Source of the DNA: Girardinichthys multiradiatus
Lineage: Eukaryota > Chordata > Actinopteri > Cyprinodontiformes > Goodeidae
DNA: 64,000 nucleotides
Direction of reading: 5' to 3'
NCBI RefSeq assembly: GCF_021462225.1
Contig: NC_061816.1
Location: 24,785,049 to 24,849,048, forward strand
How positions within the stretch are numbered: the stretch's first letter is position 1; each line of letters opens with the position of its first letter. The notes beneath the pieces were generated by a model. The model did no database searches, had not been told where the DNA came from, and saw only the letters and a program-made list of their open reading frames with translations. Below, piece after piece: positions 20,331 to 30,899 of this stretch. A program made the translations under genes and the position numbers.

Positions 20331-20767
20331 TGTTGTGGAATTTTCTTATCAAAGTGGGTAGAAGTTGACTCATAACAAGAGAAAATCCGGACTTTGTCTT
20401 ATAAGTTTTATTCAAAGGCATTCAGCGTTTGAAGACCCTGACACTGAGGTTAGTCAGTGAAACAGAGCCCCGAACAGACATCACAAACAGTATTTATACC
20501 AAAAATGAGGGTGTTATCTCAACTTCAAAGAGTTTAAGAAATATGGCCCCTAGACCCTCCCCGGGTCAGAGTTAACAAAGTTATTTATGAGGGCACCCAT
20601 CTACCTTCCCTTGAAATATACACTTCAGGAAGTGTTAACCATAAAACTCTCCAGCATTTGAATTTAGAGTCCATCTGCTCTAAATAACAGAACACTAATA
20701 AAACACAGAGGTCAGAGGAGAGAGGTGAAGGGAATATCAGACCACTTTAAAAGAATTTTCCATTACA
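20331..20767 (-). repeat. ERV B1 3' LTR
   Basis: Minus-strand ends TGTAATGG...CCACAACA. An AATAAA (minus strand, near 20408) lies in the R/U5 region and a TATAAATA (near 20490) upstream. Confidence 0.88.
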
Positions 20768-20799
20768 CTCCTTTATTCTGATTACAAGATAATCACATA

Positions 20800-21330
20800 A
20801 CTAAAAGAAAATTCTACAAAACCATCACCAAAGGAAAAACGACCTCCACCAACCGGTTATCTGGAAAGAAAGTAGCTAGAGCATAAGTAGTATCAATAGG
20901 AACTGGTACCAAAAATGGTTGATCATTAATAGCACGTGAAATCAAACAACAAACATAACAACAATAATTTCTTATCTTCCTCACGGTTTGATGCATCAGT
21001 TGCCACCAGACATTATCAGCATGTTCATAGTAGTCAGAAAAGTGATGAATCTCTCTTCGAATCCGCTGATGAATATTATTAGTCAGATTAACCACACATT
21101 GTCTTTGCTGTACCTTTCCCAAAATGAACACAAGAGTTATAAAAATATTTGCAATACCAATTATTAGCAACAGAACAGACTATCTTCCATTTAACTGCAT
21201 CGTGACCTTGAAGTGGAATGTCCTTTCTTCTGGTACTGAAAGCAAACAGTTTTTTTTTTAAAGAAAACAAATTATAAACACAACTTAAAAAACAAAAAAT
21301 CCTGCTGACTCTCCTGAGTGGCTTCAAGCT
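20800..21330 (-). pseudogene. ERV B1 env N-terminal fragment
   Basis: Two overlapping minus-strand frames (21327-21088 and 21170-20814) read the start of env: a hydrophobic signal-like segment, then H-Q-R-I-R-R-E-I-H-H-F-S and a C-Y-V-C (CXXC) motif. The frame then runs into sequence next to the 3' LTR, because the rest of SU and all of TM are deleted (B3 keeps them). A frameshift separates the signal region from the body, as in B3. Confidence 0.75.
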
Positions 21331-21752
21331 GTCCTGTTACCAGTCTGGTACAGGTGGGCGGTCGTAGGAAGCTCCTCTAGAAATATATTTAGAAACAGGA
21401 ACTCTAACCTGCTTAAGAAATTAAGCATCGTGGCGCATATTTGATTGTCTCTCTGTTGCAGGCGTCACCAGTTCATCATCCAGAGAAAGGTTATGTGCAA
21501 TGTGTAGAAGTCTTCCCTGTATGTTTCCTATGTGTCTCTCACTGTGGTGTGTGTGCAGTGAGGCAAATGACCTTATGACTTCTAACTTTCAGGCAATGCG
21601 ATGGCCTTAAGTAGATTCTGAAATAACGTTGCACTGCCCATGGGATTGTTGTGCCCTTGTAAGAACAGTGTTCTTCAACCACCTCTTCAATCACTCGCCA
21701 GTGATCAGCTTACAGTTCTTTGTCTTGTGGTGGTCCGCTGTCCTCACACCTT

Positions 21753-22260
21753 TCAGGCCGTGGATGATCCAGTTGGAAGATGACTTGTGTCCTGGAAGCC
21801 AGATGAAGCTGGAGGAGCTGGAGCTTTCCTGCAGCTTTCCTGGGTGTCTAGTAGGATCTGATATGGGCCATTCCAGCGCCTGGACTTCCTGTGTTTTCTC
21901 CTAGATTCTCTGACCAGCATCCAGTCGCCAGGAATAAAGAACTGGAGGGTGGAAGTGGCTGTTTCTGGTAATGCAGCCTTCACCGTCTGTGAAACTTGAG
22001 AAAACACAGTGGACAGGTTTTGACAGTAAAACAACATCCTACCTTCACACAAAGATGTGGAAGAAAATTATCTTGGCAATATCCCCATGTCCAAAATAGG
22101 AGACCTGCCACACAGCACTTCAAAAGGACTGAGATTTGCCTCTGTCCTTTGTCTCAATCTCATATAAGTGAGAACAATAGGCAGAGCCTTCACAACACTT
22201 GGCTAATTTTCAATTCAAAGTCCCATTCTCAAACCTAAGTGCTTAACTACATGAACTTCA
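21753..22260 (-). pseudogene. ERV B1 integrase C-terminal fragment
   Basis: The frame 22052-21753 reads V-K-A-A-L-P, then P-G-D-W-M-L-V-R-E and W-N-G-P-Y-Q-I-L-L, the C-terminal beta domain of class I retroviral integrase. About 22100-22200 in another frame has M-R-L-R-Q-R-T-E-A and S-P-F-E-V-L-x-G-R, the end of the core. The catalytic core itself is not recognisable. Confidence 0.75.
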
Positions 22261-25200
22261 TCAAAACATCCAACAAAATCAAAAGAATTGATCTTCTGAC
22301 TTCACCTGATATACTAGCAATGACCATCAGCTAAATATTCTGAATATCAAAAATGTGACATGATGTTTGAGGAAGGTCTGATTACAGGTCAACATTTCAT
22401 AGTTTCAGAATACCCAAAAAGAATTTCAAAAATGGTCTAATCTGTGGAGATATAAAATTTCACAAAAAATCAACACCATAATTTCAGAGAGGTTTTCATA
22501 ATGTGGTCTTAGGGAGCTATGCACCATTTATATAAACAAAGTACAACGTCTCTCTCGCATTGTCACTAAGTCCTCACTGGAGGTCTGAGCTACCCTTTTT
22601 CCCATGAGTGCTAAAACTTTTGGAACCCCATGTTACTTTATTCTGACATTCCCCTCTTCTGACGCAGGGTCCAACCCCTGCGGCAATCCAGCAAAAAGTT
22701 TGTACAAAAATGTTTAGTAACCAAGATCACATTACATAGAACCAAAGAAATTAATTCTGACATAACTATGTGTCACTATGAATTTACCGAAAGCAACATA
22801 AAGAAAATCCAGATGTTTTTAACCGCAATTCAGTTCCATCAACAACTAAACACAAACTTTAGTTATTCACGTCATCAATGTCTCACTTAGACATTAGTCA
22901 CATATCATCCTAATTTGTCTTGTACAAAGATGAGTATTAGATTACTGGACATCCAATGTAATTTGGATGAATAAACCCTACAAATTGAATCTAATAAATA
23001 ATTCCCACCAAGTATAAAGGCATGACTGATTCTTTATCAAAAATATATTCCTTACTTTTGCATATCTTGAACTGTCAGCTAGCTTAATGGCACCAGGGAA
23101 ACTTTCAATCTAATAAATCACCAATGATTCTGTATGCAAAACTAATTCTTCAAACTAGTTTAAACTATTTCATTAACCTTTTAATAGTAAAACACATAAA
23201 TCTAAATGTCATGCTACATCCTTAATTATTATGCAAAAAAACATGTTTTTAAGGCAACAATCACTACAAGCATTTTGATTCTATTGTCTCTTAAACAGTG
23301 TTAAAACTCAGGAAGGGAGGTGCTGAGCGTTACCATGACAACAAAGGCATGAACCAACCTAGTAGGTGGGCGGAGTCAGGCAGAACTAACCTCTGATTGA
23401 CAGCCTATGGGCGGACCCACAGTTTCTTCATCCCATCCCACATTAGTGTAACTTAAAATTAAAACTGTTAACATGCACCTACCTCAGAAACAAGCTGCTT
23501 CTTAACTCTCCTGAAAACTCAAAGTTTTAATCAATCTGGGATTTAGAAACATTATTCCAAACATGGATTATTGTCATGCAACATATAAACAAACATTCAT
23601 TCCAACAAAACAAAGACAAAACATCAAAGACAGACAAATGGCCAAATTTGAAGCTTCAAGAATTCAAAGAAATTTTTAACAATCTCTTTTCAGAATATGT
23701 TTTCTCAACCATATCTTTTAATGCTATAATTGATAAATTTTGTTATGACAATCGTCAGGATCCTTTTTAAAAATGAGTGCACATAGTCCAAAAAATCTCA
23801 AAGTATTTAGACGCACAGCAACAGTTTTCTCTTAAATTAATCCAAATTTACTGATGCTGAAACCTTTTGCTAATTCTTTGTACTGTAACTCTGTAATAAT
23901 AACTACAATCCTGAGAGTTATTGTTATAATTCTCTTTTTGTTTGGCTCAATTTGATCGCAGCTGCATTGCAGAATTTCAAGTTAAATGCAAAGAAGTATT
24001 TTTGTTATTTAATTCAATTCAAATTCAAAGATACTTTATTGATCCCCGAGGGGAAATTAGAAAAGTCAGCGTTGACATTTTCATGTTATACCCAAACTAA
24101 ACAAAACTGCAGTGTTTGACTTAATCAGAAATTAAGATAAGAAGCTTGCCTCCAAACTGGACTTTTTCCCACATAGTGTTTCAAAAAGAACAAACATCAT
24201 TTTCTTTAATTTGGCTACTTAAATTTTGAGAGTTGGGGAGAACTTATTACTAGAACCCCTCTTTAATAATCCAAATGGTGATAAATGTTTCAATATTTTA
24301 TCTCTTAATAATCTGAAATCACCTTGTGTACCTTTGTACTCATATGTATTCTTTTAATCTTTAAACCTTAAGAAATCAAACAAGGAGACTTGAGTTTGAG
24401 CCGACCATCCTCTTACTGTTAAGAGAGCCTTTATTTCCTTTCTTTTCCTAAAATAAAGGATTTTACTTGTCTTGATTCTGTTATAAAAATCCTAACCTTG
24501 GTTCCAAAACTAAACTCTTCAACCCCAATCTGTGTCCCCAGAGTAGAAATATTGAGTATTATTGCATTTCAAAGTCACCAAAATGACTGGAACTCATCAT
24601 TGACTTAGATCTATTTTAATAGGTAATCGGTCTACCTTTAATTAAGTATTATAATTTCATGGACCCAAAATCTATGGCTTACAGGCTTCAGGAGTCCAGG
24701 AACCACAAGTTGAGTACTACTGCATTGAACAATGGTGTTAACTTTCTGCAGAGATTGAAGGATTGGCTAAATATATTGTTTCTGCTTGGACAATAATCAG
24801 ATTTAAACTTATTAGTTCACTGCTCCTAATTTACCTCAGATCATATTTGCTCCTAACCCAGTTCATAAGAAGCTTCAGACAAACATTATGCTAAAAAGCC
24901 AAAAACAAAACAAAACCCAGATCTGTTTTAAAATAAAGAAAAAGCATCCTTAAAAACTTGATACTGTGGTGGAAAATAACTCCACGGTTCTGAAGGCCTT
25001 TTCATGCAGAGTCTTTTAGGAAGCATGAGATTAGTTTAATTTTTGTGTGGTACCACTGTCCAATCAGATTCTTTCTAAATAACCCAATTTTTCATACTCA
25101 TTTTAAAGGTTTGTTTTACCAAGGAAAATGTGTTTAACAAAACCAATTACTCTCAAAAGTTTTAAAAGTTTTTAGCTGGTGATATCTTAGAAAACAACAA

Positions 25201-27000
25201 GTGTTTTAATATTTCTATGCAACACAGAACTGATCAGGTGTCCTTTCCTTCTCCAAAGGGAGAAAAAAGAACCTGCAGAACCAAACCTTTCATAGTTTTT
25301 TGTCAGGACTTGATATAAGGTACAGTGTAAATCAACACGCTGCATGAATCAGAAGAGGGAAGAAAAAAACACTAATATAACCTCTTCCCAGCAGCTGCTG
25401 TGAAAAACAATGAATTTGTACTTTCCATAAGCGTAAGTTAACACTTGCGGACAAAAACTGCACCAAACTGTAAGTACTGTGTCAGAAACTGTATGAAGAC
25501 CATCTGCAGTAGAACTAAGCCTGTTTTAATTAGGTCTCTACCCATTAGATTTATGGGATACAAACTCTGACAACAGAAAATGCCTGAAGGAGAAGCCCAT
25601 CAGGTTTTACACATGCGCTGGGTTTTAAAAATGCTCCTTCATGAGATCTGTCCTGAGAATAACATGGAAACACAGGGTTACTGCTGAGTTTTGGAGATGT
25701 TGTAACTTCCTCTGCTTTTAATAACTTTTAATAACTATAATAATTGACCCTGAATATTCCACGACGAAAGATAACTTGTTTATCTGAAAGAATTAACTGG
25801 AAAGTATCAAATGAGTTAAGTTATCACCCTTTTAAAGATACTTTTCTAACCCTAAAATAATATTTTAACCCGCTATATCTGTCAACGTCAAGCAAGCGTC
25901 ACATGAGCAGCGGTTAATAAGCGTTCTTCATTGCAGAAAATAGGAAAAGATTTATGCAAATGTGTGTGTGTTTGTACGTTACCCCCATCGGTTTCTAAAT
26001 CGCTCCACAGTCAGACTGTCATGGCACACAGTCCTCTATCAGTCCAAAAAACAACCAGGCCCTTCCCAGGTCTGTTGGTGAGACATTCAATCATTCTTTG
26101 TCCACTTTAACTTCTCCAGGAGGGAGAAAGAAGAAACTTTGCTCCGGTTTCTCTTCTGCCCGCATAAGATGTGCTTTCAATATAAATCCAGTGTATCGCT
26201 CTTCTGGCTCTTGCAAACAGCATGGATCTTTGTCCATCTCAGTGGGTCCAGACTTCTTCTGAGTTTCGTTTTTTTTTTTCCTTGTAGAAAGTCACACTGC
26301 GATTTTCAACATGCAGGAAGGCAGATCTCTCTCTTTCAGGCCGTGCTGGAGAAGCGTCTCTGGTGGAGTAGACATGGAGAAGGGCAGGTTTCTAAAATCC
26401 AGACTCAAAAACGCAGATGTTGAACTCAAATCCCATATATGTGTGTATTTGTGTGTGAGAGAGGCAGAAGAAAAGTTTAGTATAGGTTCAGATTTTGCAC
26501 AAAGAAATATTATCAGTCAGTCAGTCAGTTGTCCACCTGCCTGTCACTTCCTTCCACAACATGAACTATACTCCTTTCTAAAACAACTTTCTTTTCGCAT
26601 CTCTAATGTCCCTTTTCACTTTTACCTTCTTTTCTGACTGATCGCAATATTTAAGACAAACAAAACTTCCTTCAGGAAAGTTTTAACTCTTTAACCCCTT
26701 AATTGATGCACTCTGTGCTTTTTAATCTTTTCTTATGTTTTTTTTATTTATTTTTCCATCAACTGTTTTACTTGAAACTTTTTAAACTATTTAACTTATT
26801 TACACTCAAACTTCCACGCTGTGAAAAACCAAACTTATCTTCCAAATTAAAGCACATTTAACACAATCATCCCCACTTTTTCCTTTCATTATTTTATAAA
26901 TCAGAGTCTGAAGAAGGAGACACCCCTGATGCCTCAAGGTTCCGGAACCTTTTTTTTTTTTTTTACCTGTTCAGCGGCACGTCTGCCCACTGGCTTTTCT
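22261..27000 (-). pseudogene. ERV B1 decayed gag-pro-pol region
   Basis: About 4.7 kb with stops in all frames. The only clear landmark is at 25563-25500 (minus), where P-I-N-L-M-G-R-D-L-I-K-T-G gives the C-terminal part of retroviral protease. No RT box or zinc knuckle was found. B2 carries the same sequence, same landmark and most of the same breaks at 30900-34700. A short LINE-like tail (about 24005-24065) is present here but absent in B2. Some of the region may be captured non-viral DNA. Confidence 0.6.
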
Positions 27001-27386
27001 CCTTTATGAGGTGTAGAAAATTGCTAAAAACCACCCGCAAAACCCTGTGTTTTGCTTTATCTTATTGTTACCAATAAGAACCTCCCTGCCATTCCTTTGC
27101 AGGGTAACCGGGCCCTCAGCTGATGTCCTCCCTCTCCCAACTCTGGAACCTAATTAATTAGTTAGGAGATGATGGTTAATGTGTAATAAAAAAAATAATA
27201 TACATTATGTCATACAGAGCAACTTCTCACCCAGATATATTTGACGACAAATTGTTCGGATCTAATCAGCCAGAAGCCGCAGGCGGACATGAGGACTCCC
27301 CTCCGTAAATTGGAAGTGGACTGAGAACAACTCTCAGGCTGGCCAGGCGTCCGTGTCCCCGTCCTGCGGTCTCCTCTGGCACGCTA

Positions 27387-27405
27387 GATCCTGTTCGTGA
27401 CGCCA
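27387..27405 (-). promoter_or_regulatory. ERV B1 primer binding site, tRNA-Ser(CGA)
   Basis: Minus strand TGGCGTCACGAACAGGATC matches the complement of the vertebrate tRNA-Ser(CGA) 3' end (GTTCGTGACG plus CCA) without mismatch over 19 bases as I recall that tRNA. The same site occurs in B3 and, with one change, in B2. Confidence 0.75.
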
Positions 27406-27409
27406 AAAT

Positions 27410-27846
27410 TGTTGTGGAATTTTCCTATCAAAGTGGGTAGAAGTTGACTCATAACAAGAGAAAATCCGGACTTTGTCTTATAAGTTTTATTCAAAGGCAT
27501 TCAGCGTTTGAAGACCCTGACACTGAGGTTAGTCAGTGAAACAGAGCCCCGAACAGAAATCACAAACAGTATTTATACCAAAAATGAGGGTGTTATCTCA
27601 ACTTCAAAGAGTTTAAGAAATATGGCCCCTAGACCCTCCCCAGGTCAGAGTTAACAAAGTTATTTATGAGGGCACCCATCTACCTTCCCTTGAAATATAC
27701 ACTTCAGGAAGTGTTAACCATAAAACTCTCCAGCATTTGAATTTAGAGTCCATCTGCTCTAAATAACAGAACACTAATAAAACACAGAGGTCAGAGGAGA
27801 GAGGTGAAGGGAATATCAGAGCACTTTAAAAGAATTTTCCATTACA
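27410..27846 (-). repeat. ERV B1 5' LTR
   Basis: 437 bp, same length as the 3' LTR with about four substitutions. The GTTG duplication follows at 27847-27850. Confidence 0.88.
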
Positions 27847-27850
27847 GTTG

Positions 27851-28282
27851 GATTATATAGTGTATTTTATGGGACGAGAATATGTTTATTTGTTTTTGTT
27901 TTTTGTTTAATTCCTTATTGTTATCGTCTTTTTTTTTATTTTTTAGGGTGTAGACGTGTAGGAGTAGGTGTGTATTAAATGACATTTTGGGGGGATCTCT
28001 AAAAAGTTTTAAATTTTGCTTCTGAGGAGGAAGATAGAGGAGAAGTGTTGAGGTGGGTTAGGTTTGTGAGTTTCTCAGTGGGCTATCCCTGCCATTTGAT
28101 AGTTCTGCAGAATTTGTTGTGGAGGCCAGAGGTGTGCACGCTCAACTTGAGATCAGGGCAAATCTTGGGCACCTGGTTCCCATCTTGTGCAAAATGTGTG
28201 GTGCAGGCAGTTTTACTATAAGGCCATCTTCACCACTACTACAATATGTAGTTTCCTGCATACCAATATATTTTCTTTGTTG
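27851..28282. other. Unassigned T-rich stretch
   Basis: Short T runs, with no recognised gene or repeat. It separates ERV B1 from the LINE tail. Confidence 0.4.
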
Positions 28283-29982
28283 TCATTTTAGCTATTCAAT
28301 TCAATTCAGTTTATTTATATAGTGCCAATTCACAACTCATGTTGTCTAAAGGCACTTCACAAAAGTCAGGTACATACATTCCAATTAATCCTAATCATTG
28401 AACAGTGCAGTCAGATTCAGTTATTTATTCAAATTGGATAAAACGTTTTTCTGTCTAAGGAAACTCAGCAGATTGCATCCAGTCAGTGACTTACAGCATT
28501 CCCTCCTACCGGATGAGCATGTAGAGACAGTGGACAGTCACTGGCGTTGACTTTGCAGCAATCTCTCATACTGAGCATGCATGTAGTGACAGTGAAGAGG
28601 AAAAACTCCCTTTTAACAGGAAGAAACCTCCAGCAGAACCAGGCTCAGTGTGAGCGGCCATCTGCCACAACCGACTGGGGGTTTGAGAGAACAGAGCAGA
28701 GACACAAAGAGAACAAAGAAGCACTGATCCAGAAGTCCTTTCTATGGAAAGGAAAAGTAAATGTTAATGTATGTTAATGGATGTAGCTCCTTTAGTCGTT
28801 TCACCTATAAAGAAAGAACAGATAAACTCTGAGCCAGTTTTCAAGGTTAGAGTCTGAAAGAGAGCATATAGAGTTAGTCACAGTAAAAGCTCAGTCAATT
28901 GCCATGTCTAGGAGAGAGAAAGGGTTAAACACTGAAAGACAGGGCCATGTGGATCATCGGTAGAGGGTGAGCATTAAGTTGTTGCCAGCAGAAGCTTGGA
29001 CGATGCCCCTCTCCAGAAAGGTGTCACAGGTAGACACAGAGTTAGGCCAGGTGTAGCTTCTAGGAAGAGAAACGAGAGAGAACAAAGTTAAAAGCTGAAA
29101 TAACAGCACATAATGCAAAATTGGAGAGTAGTGTGAGAATGTTGCGAAGAGGGTGAAAGTGGTCATTATGTCCTCCAGCAACCTAAGCCTATAGCAGCAT
29201 AACTACAGAGATAGCTCAGGATAATCTAAGCCACTCTAACTATAAGCTTTATTAAAAAGGAAAGTTTTAAGCCTAGCCTTAAAAGTAGACAGTTTGTCCA
29301 TCTAGAGCCCACTGATGGCCATTGTTATACTAAAAACCACAACGATTGGGATACCTCTGTCAGATTGACCATAACCATTGGAAAAGAGAGGGACGCATAC
29401 AGGTAGCAGAAATGGAGGGTGTGTTTACACCTCAACCATAACTGAGCCGTTTCAGGCTAAACCTAACTCCCCCTTACTCCATCCAACAGGGAGTGAAGAA
29501 GACGGAGGTAAAAAATAAGGAAGATAGCTCTGGATAACCTAAGCCACTCTAACTATAAGCTTTATCAAAAAGGAAAGCTTTAAGCCTAGCCTTAAAAGTA
29601 GACAGGGTGTCTGCCTCACGGACTAAAACTGGGAGCTGGTTCCACAGGAGAGGAGCTCAATAACTAAAGGATCTGCCTCCCATTCTACTTCTAGAGACTC
29701 TAGGAACAACCAGTAAACCTGCAGTCTGAGAACGAAGTGCTCTGTTAGGAACGTATGGAACAATCAGATCTCTGATGTATGATGGAGCTAAATCATTAAG
29801 GGCTTTATGTGAGGAGGATAATTTAAAATTCTATTCTGGATTTAACAGGGAGCCAAAGAAGGGAAGCTAAAGTAGGAGAAATATGATCTCTCTTTTTAAT
29901 TTTCATCAGAACTCTTGCTGCAGCATTTTGAATCAGCTGAAGGCTTTTAACTGCATTTTGAGGACATCCTGATAGTAATGAA
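28283..29982 (-). pseudogene. L2-group LINE (3' UTR and RT C-terminus)
   Basis: The plus-strand left end 'ttcaattcaattcagtttat' is the usual 3' tail of this fish LINE in reverse. The long 3' UTR matches the copy at 56999-57860. Coding sequence on the minus strand (30014-29823 and neighbouring frames) has Q-L-I-Q-N-A-A-A-R-V-L and L-W-L-P-V-K-S-R-I-E-F. The element is cut by the 5' LTR of ERV B2 at 29983. It carries an extra 220-bp block at about 29297-29515. Confidence 0.75.
29215..29605 (+). repeat. About 80-bp direct repeats around a 220-bp block
   Basis: A segment beginning 'gatagctc' and ending 'aaaagtagacag' occurs at about 29210-29297 and again at about 29523-29608 with a few differences. 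The block between (29297-29515) recurs at 48265-48505 in ERV A2's right flank. This is either a local duplication in the LINE 3' UTR or an insertion with unusually long flanking repeats. Confidence 0.55.
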
Positions 29983-30412
29983 TGTGATGGAAATTCTTGC
30001 AGTAAGTGTTCCAAAGTGTATGACCTTTAGGTTACCTCACTCCTCAGAACATCTGTGTTAGAGGAGGAAGCTGTGAAAGCCATTATCAGAAGTTTAATGG
30101 TTAAAACCCATCATTTAGGGTGATGTCTCAAGAAGAGCAGATGGGTCTGTTCCTAGATACCTTTGTCACCTCTGAACCCGAGGAGGGTCTAGGGTCATAA
30201 AACACAGAATCTTTGAAGTTGAGATAACACTGTCATGTTTGGTATAAATACTGTGTGTAAATGTTGATCGGGGCTCTGCATCACTGACTAACCTCAATGA
30301 CAGGGTCTTCAAACGCTTAATGCCTTTGAATAAAACTTATGAAGACAAAGTCCGGATTTTCTCTTGTTGTGAGTCAACTTCTCTCACACTTTGATAAGAA
30401 AATTCTACAACA
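29983..30412 (+). repeat. ERV B2 5' LTR (430 bp)
   Basis: Begins TGTGATGG and ends TTCTACAACA. The TATAAATA near 30242 and AATAAAAC near 30329 match the equivalent places in B1. The U3 half differs from B1. Confidence 0.8.
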
Positions 30413-30416
30413 ATTT

Positions 30417-30435
30417 TAGCGTCACGAACAGGATC
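30417..30435 (+). promoter_or_regulatory. ERV B2 primer binding site, tRNA-Ser(CGA), one change
   Basis: TAGCGTCACGAACAGGATC equals the B1 site except for A in the second position. Confidence 0.7.
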
Positions 30436-30899
30436 TAACGTGCCAGAGGAAACCGCAGGAGGGGACACGGACGCCTGGCCAGCCTGGAGACTAAGTTGTC
30501 CTCAGTGCACCTCCATTTTACGGAGGGGAGTCCTCGTGCCCGCCTGCGGCTTCTGGCCAATTGGATCCGAACTATTTGTCTACAAATATATCTGGGTGAG
30601 AAGTTGCTCTGTATGACATAATGTATATTATTTTTTATTACACATTAACCATCATCTCCTAACTAATTAATTAGGTTCCAGAGTTGCGAGAGGGAGGACA
30701 TCAGCTGAGGGCCCGGTTATCCTGCAAAGGAATGGCAGGGAGGTTCTTATTGGTAACAATAAGATAAAGCAAAACACAGGGTTTTGCGGGTGGTTTTTTG
30801 CAATTTTCTACACCTCATAAAGGAGAAAAGCCAGACGGCAGACGTGCCGCTGAACGGGTAAAAAGGGAAAACAAAAAGGTTCCGGAACCTTAGAGGCAT

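Larger units (their letters stand above)
20331..27846 (-). mobile_element. ERV B1, complete but defective (7.5 kb)
   Basis: LTRs at 20331-20767 and 27410-27846 (437 bp each) are bounded by a 4-bp target duplication GTTG (20327-20330 and 27847-27850). They differ at about four positions by eye (0.9%). On the minus strand the order is 5' LTR, tRNA-Ser primer site, leader, about 4.7 kb of largely unrecognisable DNA with one protease fragment, integrase end, env start, 3' LTR. The env gene lacks about 1.4 kb compared with B3. No long gag or pol frame exists, so the last copying event must have been helped by another element. Confidence 0.88.

Noticed and set aside
26139..26637. Plus-strand frames of 94 and 108 codons
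   Set aside because: They are antisense to ERV B1 and are not kept in the matching part of B2.
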